Positions 1 to 5,576 of a DNA stretch of 9,924 bases are shown here, piece by piece. This DNA is from Flavobacteriales bacterium UBA2798 (lineage in GTDB: Bacteria > Bacteroidota > Bacteroidia > Flavobacteriales_D > UBA2798), in NCBI GenBank assembly GCA_002351955.1, contig DEHO01000014.1, positions 297 to 10,220 of the forward strand, given 5' to 3'. Within the stretch, counting starts at the first letter, position 1. Every line of letters starts with the position of its first letter. A program made the position numbers and the translations under genes. The notes below the pieces were generated by a model, which was given only the letters and a program-made list of their open reading frames with translations, had not been told where the DNA came from and ran no database searches.

Positions 1-992
1 AACTCATCGGTAAATACGGAGCAGATGGTGTTCGTGTGGGTATGTTGCTAAGCTCACCTGCCGGTAACGATTTGTTGTTCGATAGTTCCTTGTGTGAGCA
101 GGGACGTAATTTTTCCAATAAAGTTTGGAATGCATTCCGTCTCGTTTCCGGATGGAGAATCAGCGAAGACGAGCAACCGGAAGGCAGTGCAACGGCTATA
201 AAGTGGTTTGAGGCGCGTTTCCATCAGGCATTGGCAGAGATCAATGATCATTTTGAAAAATTCAGAATGTCGGACGCATTGATGTCGATGTACAAATTGG
301 TTTGGGATGATTTTTGCTCTTGGTATCTTGAAATGATCAAGCCAGGATTTGAAGCTCCTATCGATACGCGAACGCACGAAGCAACCATCGGATTTTTCGA
401 ATTACTTCTAAAAACGATGCATCCGTTTATGCCTTTCCTGAGCGAGGAACTCTGGCATCAGATTCGTGAGCGCAAAAAAGAAGATATGCTCATTGTTGCA
501 AAATGGCCCGAATACAAAGCTCCCGATCAAAAAATTCTGAATCAGTTTGCATTTGCCGAACAGGTCATTACACAAGTTAGGGCAATTCGAAATGAGAAGA
601 ATATCGCACCTAAAGTAAAACTCCAACTGAACATTGTTGCTCGGGAGACTTCTGTCGATCGTTCTTTCGATGAGATCATTGCGCGTTTGTGTAATATCAG
701 TTCATTGGATTATGTTCAGGAAAAAGTTTCAAATGCATATACGTTTGTTGTGAAGTCGAACGAATATTTTATTCCGTTCAACGAAAGCATCGATGTAAAA
801 GCAGAAATAGAATCCCTCAAAAAGGAATTGGATTACACCAAAGGATTTCTGAATAGCGTAATGAAAAAACTGAGTAATGAGCGATTTGTTGGGAGTGCAC
901 CTGTTGATGTTGTAGATATGGAGCGCCGCAAGCTTGCCGATGCTGAAGCGAAAATTAAAGTACTTGAAAATAAACTTGCATCACTTAACTAA
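1..992 (+). CDS. valS: Valyl-tRNA synthetase, C-terminal part (5' end outside window)
   Basis: Class I aminoacyl-tRNA synthetase that charges tRNA-Val in the cytoplasm. About 329 residues are visible, with the reading frame open from base 3. The visible part starts in the conserved stretch just after the KMSKS loop (KYGADGVRVG, bases 12-41), then LLSSPAGNDLLF, EQGRNFSNK and WNAFR, all typical of ValS. The helical anticodon-binding domain follows, with HPFMPFLSEELW at about bases 420-455. The last ~67 residues (from about 789) are rich in Lys/Glu/Leu and form the ValS C-terminal coiled-coil arm that contacts the tRNA. The catalytic HIGH-motif Rossmann fold and the editing domain lie upstream of the window. 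The GTG at 36-38 is an internal valine codon, not a start. The gene ends in TAA and is followed after 8 nt by a small secreted-protein gene on the same strand. Identification is secure. Confidence 0.97.
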   Translation, partial: LIGKYGADGVRVGMLLSSPAGNDLLFDSSLCEQGRNFSNKVWNAFRLVSGWRISEDEQPEGSATAIKWFEARFHQALAEINDHFEKFRMSDALMSMYKLVWDDFCSWYLEMIKPGFEAPIDTRTHEATIGFFELLLKTMHPFMPFLSEELWHQIRERKKEDMLIVAKWPEYKAPDQKILNQFAFAEQVITQVRAIRNEKNIAPKVKLQLNIVARETSVDRSFDEIIARLCNISSLDYVQEKVSNAYTFVVKSNEYFIPFNESIDVKAEIESLKKELDYTKGFLNSVMKKLSNERFVGSAPVDVVDMERRKLADAEAKIKVLENKLASLN

Positions 993-1000
993 ATGAATCC

Positions 1001-1429
1001 ATGAAAAAATTAATTCTAATCGCATCGATCGCTTTTTTCGCACTTCCTGCAATTGCTCAGGATGCCAATTGCCTGCCTGAAAGTGTATACCCGGATTCTG
1101 CTTTTAATACTGAAACAGCCCGCGTGATTCGCAATAAATTCAGTATGTCTAATTCACCTATCTATAAGGGGACATATCTTCGTCAGGTGGCTATTTCAAC
1201 TTTTCAGGAAAACACTAAAGATGGAAAAGTTGTGAGTCGCGATATCAGTTTTACTGTGGCGAAGAAGAATGAAAAAGGAAAATGTGTACTGATGAAAGTT
1301 AAAATTCGTCAGGATGCTTTGCTTGATAATAAAGGCTGGGGCAAACCTTATGTTGAAGGTGCAATGCCGCAATCCGGTACTGTGGATTGCGACTGTGTAA
1401 TGAAAGCCAAAGATTGGTACCGCGCCTGA
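1001..1429 (+). CDS. Small secreted protein of unknown function
   Basis: 142 residues; I do not recognise a family. Residues 1-19 form a clear signal peptide (two Lys, a hydrophobic core, then AIA before Gln20), so the mature protein probably begins with Gln and is about 123 residues, periplasmic or secreted. The mature part is mixed polar and likely beta-rich. It has four cysteines, C24, C95, C130 and C132, the last two as a C-D-C motif near the end; an even number of Cys in an exported protein suggests disulfides, but metal binding is also possible. There is no lipobox and no T9SS C-terminal domain. The ATG lies 8 nt after the valS stop with no recognisable Shine-Dalgarno, so it is probably co-transcribed with valS. 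Its stop codon abuts the stop of the convergent cyclase gene. That it is a real gene is supported by the signal peptide, the tight packing and continuous coding sequence; the function is unknown. Confidence 0.8.
   Translation: MKKLILIASIAFFALPAIAQDANCLPESVYPDSAFNTETARVIRNKFSMSNSPIYKGTYLRQVAISTFQENTKDGKVVSRDISFTVAKKNEKGKCVLMKVKIRQDALLDNKGWGKPYVEGAMPQSGTVDCDCVMKAKDWYRA
1368..1391 (+). repeat. 8-bp inverted repeat near the convergent gene ends
   Basis: CGCAATCC and GGATTGCG are perfectly complementary and separated by an 8-nt loop. The hairpin sits inside the coding sequence of the small secreted protein, about 35 bp before its stop and before the convergent cyclase stop. There is no following T-tract in either direction, so it does not meet the pattern of a standard intrinsic terminator. 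It may only be a chance repeat. Confidence 0.35.
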
Positions 1430-2521
1430 TTATTGTGCTTTCGGCAGAATGCTGACTTCCCAAAGTTTCGGGTAGTTTTTTCCTGTTACATAAATTTTAC
1501 CGGCGGCTTTGTCGTAGGCAATTCCATTCAACACATCGATTGAAGGATGAAGATCTTCGGGCGCAAGTAAGCCCCGCATATCGATTTTACCTGTTACCCT
1601 CCCGCTCATCGGATCGATTCTAATGATCAGGTCCGATTGGTAAATATTGGCCCAGATCTCGCCGTTAATGTACTCCAGTTCGTTAATGTAATTTTGCGGA
1701 CCACCATTGTCGTAGACTTCTACTGTACGGATTTTTTGAAAATTTTCGGGGTTGAGGAAATACAATTGATGGGTGCCGTCGCTGTAAATTAAGTGCTGTC
1801 CGTCGTTGGTCATGCCCCATCCTTCAGTTTCGTAATTGAATTCCCGGATTTTTTCGAAACTCTTTTTATCGTAAACATAACCCGTTCTCGCTCTGTAAGT
1901 GAGTTGAAAAATTTTGTCTTCCATGATTGTAATTCCTTCACCAAAGTAATTGGATTCAACAGGAACACTTTTGATCACTTTTCCGGTAATGCGATCTACA
2001 AGTCGTAATTCGCTTCTTCCGTCAAGACCAGTGCCCTCAAATAAAGAGCCATTACTGAATTCGAGTCCTTGTGTATAGGCTTGCACATCGTGTGGATAAG
2101 TGGCGTTGATTTTGTAGGTGTATTGAACCGGTTCGTTGGCGGATGTTATGGCAAAACTTACGCTATTCTCTTCTTCGGTGCCGCCTTTTGATTTTAAAAG
2201 CGTTTTAAATGTTCGTCTCCCCATTTGATTGAGAGTGTCGGAATAGGAAAACGAATATTTTTCTGACCGTTCAATGCTGGAGTAAACAATTTCCCCATTG
2301 ATATAGAAAATGACCGAATCAAGATCTTCCGGAACAGAACGTAAGGTTAGCTCAAGACTGATTGGAGATCGCTCAGCAAATTGTTTCCCGCTTCCCGGAG
2401 CGTTGATATAACTGATGGTCTTATTCGCAATGAGACTCCCATTTTCTTTTGTTCCCGTTGTTTGATCGCAGGAGGAAAATAAAAGCGCAACGATACAAAG
2501 AGTTGATAGATACGTTTTCAT
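1430..2521 (-). CDS. Glutaminyl-peptide cyclotransferase, lipoprotein with extra N-terminal domain
   Basis: Converts N-terminal glutamine of peptides and proteins to pyroglutamate, releasing ammonia. 363 residues. Residues 1-17 are a lipoprotein signal sequence with the lipidation cysteine at C18 (LFSSC, followed by Asp-Gln), so the enzyme is probably anchored to a membrane facing the periplasm or surface. Residues ~30-130 are a beta-rich, possibly Ig-like extension not needed in minimal family members. The catalytic part, ~135-363, carries the hallmarks of the plant-type (type I, five-bladed propeller) glutamine cyclotransferases: YPHDVQAYTQGLEF (142-155), FGEGIT (193-198), TEGWGMTNDG (232-241), SDGT (247-250), INELEYINGEIWANIY (279-294) and NGIAYD...YVTGKNYPKLWEV (332-356). 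It is the last gene of the - strand set, 22 nt after the OmpA-family gene; a promoter-like box lies just before its ATG. The fold assignment is strong; the N-terminal domain is not firmly identified. Confidence 0.93.
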   Translation of the reverse strand: MKTYLSTLCIVALLFSSCDQTTGTKENGSLIANKTISYINAPGSGKQFAERSPISLELTLRSVPEDLDSVIFYINGEIVYSSIERSEKYSFSYSDTLNQMGRRTFKTLLKSKGGTEEENSVSFAITSANEPVQYTYKINATYPHDVQAYTQGLEFSNGSLFEGTGLDGRSELRLVDRITGKVIKSVPVESNYFGEGITIMEDKIFQLTYRARTGYVYDKKSFEKIREFNYETEGWGMTNDGQHLIYSDGTHQLYFLNPENFQKIRTVEVYDNGGPQNYINELEYINGEIWANIYQSDLIIRIDPMSGRVTGKIDMRGLLAPEDLHPSIDVLNGIAYDKAAGKIYVTGKNYPKLWEVSILPKAQ

Positions 2522-2525
2522 GCTG

Positions 2526-2533
2526 CAAAAGTA
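2526..2533 (-). promoter_or_regulatory. Possible Bacteroidota -7 promoter box before the cyclase gene
   Basis: On the - strand TACTTTTG matches the TAnnTTTG -7 consensus of Bacteroidota housekeeping promoters exactly. It ends only 4 nt before the ATG at 2521, which would give a leaderless or nearly leaderless transcript. I see no good TTG-type -33 box at the usual distance, so support is partial. It would give the cyclase some expression independent of the upstream operon. Confidence 0.3.
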
Positions 2534-2535
2534 GA

Positions 2536-2555
2536 ATTCCTGCTTATTCCTGCTT
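2536..2555 (-). repeat. Perfect 10-bp tandem duplication across the OmpA-gene stop codon
   Basis: Two exact adjacent copies of AAGCAGGAAT on the - strand. The first copy holds the last codons of the OmpA-family gene; the TAA stop is formed at the junction of the two copies; the second copy is in the 22-nt gap before the cyclase. Each copy holds an AGGA, but the nearer one is 16 nt from the cyclase ATG, too far for a normal ribosome-binding site. Confidence 0.85.
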
Positions 2556-4574
2556 CATAACGCGGAATGCAGTTCGTCTATTGCGCTGGTGCATCTCTTC
2601 AAATTTTGCAGGATCACTTTTCTTATGCGTTTCAATTTCATCGCAGGTAAAGAGCGGTTCCGACTCTCCATACCCTTGAGGTACAAGTCGTTCTTTGGGA
2701 ATTCCTTTCGAGATCAGGTAGTCGACACAAGATTTTGCACGGTCTTTTGATAATCGCATATTGTAGGCATCGTTTCCACGGCAATCTGTGTGCGATTTGA
2801 TTTCAACAACAAGATCATTGTTGAGCATCAGGAAGTCGTAAAGCTGATCAAGAATCTCCTTTGATTTCGGACGAAGTGTGGCTTTGTCGTAATCGTACTC
2901 AATACCCGGAATTTCAATTTCTCCTGTTGGAATAGGGCGAAGCAAAAAGTCCTGTTCCAGGTCGGTACTTTCTGTTAAGCCAAATGTGCTTACTGTTGCT
3001 GCATCTGCAAAGAATTTCGATTTTTTGGCCTTGATGAAAAGTTCCTGTTCTTGTTTTAAGTCAATGGAATAGAATCCGTTTTCATCTGTTGTTACAAACA
3101 CAGGCTCGGCTTCACCACTTACATCGTTAAAGGTTAGCAATGTGTTTGGCAAAATTTCATCAGTATCAGCATTATATGCAAATCCCGATAATTTAAATGC
3201 AATCGGAGAATTATAGAATTCGTAAATATCATAACAGTGACCACCCTTGCATTCTTCCCTGTCAGATGAGAAATATCCGTGTTTTAAAAAACGGTCTGCA
3301 GTAAAATAGGCATCATCCTGAGGTGAATTAAAGGGCATTCCAATATTAACAGCTGAATTAAATACTTCTTCGTCGATGTTGTAATAGCTTTTAAAAATAT
3401 CCAATCCACCTGTACTGTTGTGTCCGTTCGAACTAAAAAACAGGGTGGAAGATACATGGTGGAAAAAAGGTGTTACTTCATCATAAGGAGTGTTAACGGA
3501 GGGGCCAAGATTGCGTGGATTGCTCGGATTTCCTTCTTCGTCCAAATCACACACCCAGATATCAAGACCACCAAGTCCACCGGGTCTGTCGCTGGAGAAA
3601 TACAATAGTTTACCATCAATGGTTACAAAAGGATGAACGCTTCTGTATCCTCCAATATTTACACTGCTGTCCATGCGGTATGCTTCAAAAAACATTCCGT
3701 TCATCATCCGCGCTTTAAAGATCGTTTGTTCTTTTCTGCGTGTGTCCGACCAGCGAGTGAAATACAAAAACTCATCTATACTTATTGCACCTGCGCCGTC
3801 ATGTTGGGCGGTATTTACAGGTCGGCCGAAGTTTTTTGGTGCTGACCATGCTTCTTCTCCTTTTCTTTCCGACCAATATAAATCACAGAGGTATTCCGAT
3901 TGTTGTTTCTCAGGATCAATCAATACCCCGCCTTCGCGTGCACTGGTGAAAATGATTTTGTCTGCAGTTCCCCAAAAAGATGCAGCAAAATTGGCAGTTC
4001 CTTTATTGATCGTTGCCGTATCAAGCATTCGGATCTTAACTTCTTCTTTCATGTTAGCAAGATCCTTTGCAAAATAGCAACCGATCATATCACGTTCCGT
4101 ACACTTTGTAAGTGAATCACTTTTGTTGTCGAGCTGAAGAAATTTTTCGAATTCAATAACAGCAGTGTCATAGTTCTTTAACTGCATATATGAATAAGCA
4201 AGAAAATATTGGTCTTCGGGATAGGAACCGGTTGCTTTACTTGTGGTGAATGATCCAACAGAGGCAGGATAATCGAAAGATTGTTTATGGCACATGGCAA
4301 TGCGGTGCAATACATAATCCCTAAGAGGAACTGTCCGCTCACCTTGTTTGATTTCCGATTTCATAGGAAGATTCATCAGGTCGGGTTCATAGGGACGAAC
4401 CTTTAGTTCCATGATACTGGTATCATCAAGCGCCTTCTGGTAATAATTCAGGGCCGAGAAATAATCTTTTCCCTTGTAGAAATTGTCGGCATAGTACAAC
4501 CACAATTTTTTCGATTGACCCATTGCGAGTGTCGATAAAAGGAAGAAGAGGAATAGTGTAAGTATGCGTTTCAT
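2544..4574 (-). CDS. PorE-like protein: TPR, PD40 propeller, CRD and OmpA C-terminal domain
   Basis: Multidomain envelope protein with the architecture of T9SS component PorE. I chose the ATG at 4574 (676 residues) because it directly precedes a signal peptide (MKRIL, hydrophobic core, AMG before Gln20) and lies 8 nt after the previous stop; an in-frame ATG at 4598 would overlap that gene and put eight extra residues before the leader. Domains: TPR-like helices ~24-155; PD40/WD40-like beta-propeller ~190-455, with three repeats of the YFSSDR...GG.DI type at 325-340, 379-394 and 434-451; carboxypeptidase-regulatory-like beta-sandwich ~460-545; OmpA C-terminal domain ~553-674. In the last, D597 (HTDCRG) and R612 (SKDRA) are spaced like the diaminopimelate-binding Asp/Arg of E. 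coli OmpA, so peptidoglycan binding is expected. There is no lipobox cysteine. It follows a PorP/SprF gene and a type B adhesin, the usual setting of such paralogues, so it probably serves this cassette rather than being the core PorE. Whether it is the genome's only copy cannot be judged here. Confidence 0.92.
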   Translation of the reverse strand: MKRILTLFLFFLLSTLAMGQSKKLWLYYADNFYKGKDYFSALNYYQKALDDTSIMELKVRPYEPDLMNLPMKSEIKQGERTVPLRDYVLHRIAMCHKQSFDYPASVGSFTTSKATGSYPEDQYFLAYSYMQLKNYDTAVIEFEKFLQLDNKSDSLTKCTERDMIGCYFAKDLANMKEEVKIRMLDTATINKGTANFAASFWGTADKIIFTSAREGGVLIDPEKQQSEYLCDLYWSERKGEEAWSAPKNFGRPVNTAQHDGAGAISIDEFLYFTRWSDTRRKEQTIFKARMMNGMFFEAYRMDSSVNIGGYRSVHPFVTIDGKLLYFSSDRPGGLGGLDIWVCDLDEEGNPSNPRNLGPSVNTPYDEVTPFFHHVSSTLFFSSNGHNSTGGLDIFKSYYNIDEEVFNSAVNIGMPFNSPQDDAYFTADRFLKHGYFSSDREECKGGHCYDIYEFYNSPIAFKLSGFAYNADTDEILPNTLLTFNDVSGEAEPVFVTTDENGFYSIDLKQEQELFIKAKKSKFFADAATVSTFGLTESTDLEQDFLLRPIPTGEIEIPGIEYDYDKATLRPKSKEILDQLYDFLMLNNDLVVEIKSHTDCRGNDAYNMRLSKDRAKSCVDYLISKGIPKERLVPQGYGESEPLFTCDEIETHKKSDPAKFEEMHQRNRRTAFRVMKQE

Positions 4575-4582
4575 GTTTGAGA

Positions 4583-5572
4583 TCAAATGCGGGGACAAAT
4601 TTTAAATTCTTTACTGCTGCGTTTTTTGCTGATATAGGTTATTGAAATTTCAAAGCCACCTTTTCCATTACTTGCAGTTGTAAGTGATGAAGTATTTATA
4701 TCATAACTGATTTTACCAGTGAAATTTCCTTTACGCGCTCCAACCGAAAGTATTCCTGCATCTTTGTTACGGTAAATGATTCCTGCCAGAAATAGCACTT
4801 CACTTGATTTGGCAAAAAAGCCAAAGTCACTTGCAAATGTTAATTCCTTGGCGGTGGTTTGCGACATGAACAAAACTTTAGGAATGATGTAAAAGAATTC
4901 AGTAAAGTTTACGCGCACTCCGGTATGGCCGTAAAAACGCATTGGCAGTTTATTGTTGTTGTTAAAGAAACTTTCATTGGGTTCCAGAAGATTGAATGCA
5001 GAAACACCAACAAAGGGATTAAGTCTGCTTTGCTGTTTGCTGTAATAGTAAAGTATGCCTGCGTTAAGTTGTGGAAGAAGCAATCGGTTTCCTGCAAAAT
5101 TCTCTCCGCTGTTGAGGGTATTGTCAAATCCTCCGCCGTTACTCGTTACATATTGGTTGTCGTAGGTAAGCAATTGGTATTCCACTGATTTTTGTGTGAT
5201 ACCTCCTTGTAACCCGAAGGAAATGTTGTGATTTTTGTTTCGGTCGATAGGCAATGTATAAGCAACAGATCCCAATGCCTGCAGTGCATTGTAATTTCCA
5301 ATTCCTGCTCGCATGTTCATGATCTGAGCGCCAAATCCCCATTTCTTTGCTCCCGCATCGAAGCTTAATAGTGAGGTGTTGTAAGGTTTGAAATTTACAG
5401 AACGCCACTGGGTACGTTGTTGTGCATGCAATCTCCAATCGCCTTCAAAAACACCGGTCATTGCCGGGTTTAAAAATAAGGGTGCTGCATCGTACATTGA
5501 GAGGTGGAAATCCTGCGACCTTCCTGATAGAATGCTTAAAGCAAATACAATTATTAATATACCTTTTTTCAT
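4583..5572 (-). CDS. PorP/SprF-family T9SS outer-membrane protein (second copy)
   Basis: Predicted outer-membrane beta-barrel of the PorP/SprF family, 329 residues, normal family length. The leader is MKKGILIIVF... with predicted cleavage before Gln20. The mature start has the family signature: a few polar residues, then SMYDAAPLFLNPAMTG (25-40), then HAQQRTQWRSV (49-59) and FDAGAKKWGFGAQI (71-84). Alternating hydrophobic/polar strands with terminal aromatics follow. The C-terminus, GGFEISITYISKK then ICPRI, is of the subtype ending in a CPRF-like motif, unlike the GSHEI ending of the other copy in this window. In Flavobacterium johnsoniae SprF is needed for secretion of the adjacent adhesin SprB, and PorP/SprF proteins are generally linked to cargo with type B C-terminal domains. 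It starts 4 nt after the stop of such a cargo gene and ends 8 nt before the PorE-like gene, so the three are almost certainly co-transcribed. Confidence 0.92.
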   Translation of the reverse strand: MKKGILIIVFALSILSGRSQDFHLSMYDAAPLFLNPAMTGVFEGDWRLHAQQRTQWRSVNFKPYNTSLLSFDAGAKKWGFGAQIMNMRAGIGNYNALQALGSVAYTLPIDRNKNHNISFGLQGGITQKSVEYQLLTYDNQYVTSNGGGFDNTLNSGENFAGNRLLLPQLNAGILYYYSKQQSRLNPFVGVSAFNLLEPNESFFNNNNKLPMRFYGHTGVRVNFTEFFYIIPKVLFMSQTTAKELTFASDFGFFAKSSEVLFLAGIIYRNKDAGILSVGARKGNFTGKISYDINTSSLTTASNGKGGFEISITYISKKRSSKEFKICPRI

Positions 5573-5576
5573 ATGC

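Noticed and set aside
36..38. GTG at 36 as a start codon of a separate gene
   Set aside because: The frame is open to the left edge and the preceding codons give KYGADGVR, conserved ValS sequence, so this is an internal valine.
3673..4077. 134-codon open frame on the + strand opposite the PorE-like gene
   Set aside because: No signal peptide, recognisable motif or neighbour logic; it lies wholly antisense to a well-supported gene. The same applies to the other short frames opposite the PorP/SprF and adhesin genes.
2544..4574. TolB/Pal-type protein instead of a PorE-like protein
   Set aside because: The propeller plus OmpA domain could suggest Tol-Pal, but the N-terminal TPR region, the regulatory-like beta-sandwich between propeller and OmpA domain, and the PorP/SprF neighbour fit the PorE architecture better.
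4575..4598. Upstream ATG at 4598 as the start of the PorE-like protein
   Set aside because: It would overlap the PorP/SprF gene by 16 bp and place eight residues (MSPHLISN) before a complete signal peptide that starts at its own ATG at 4574.
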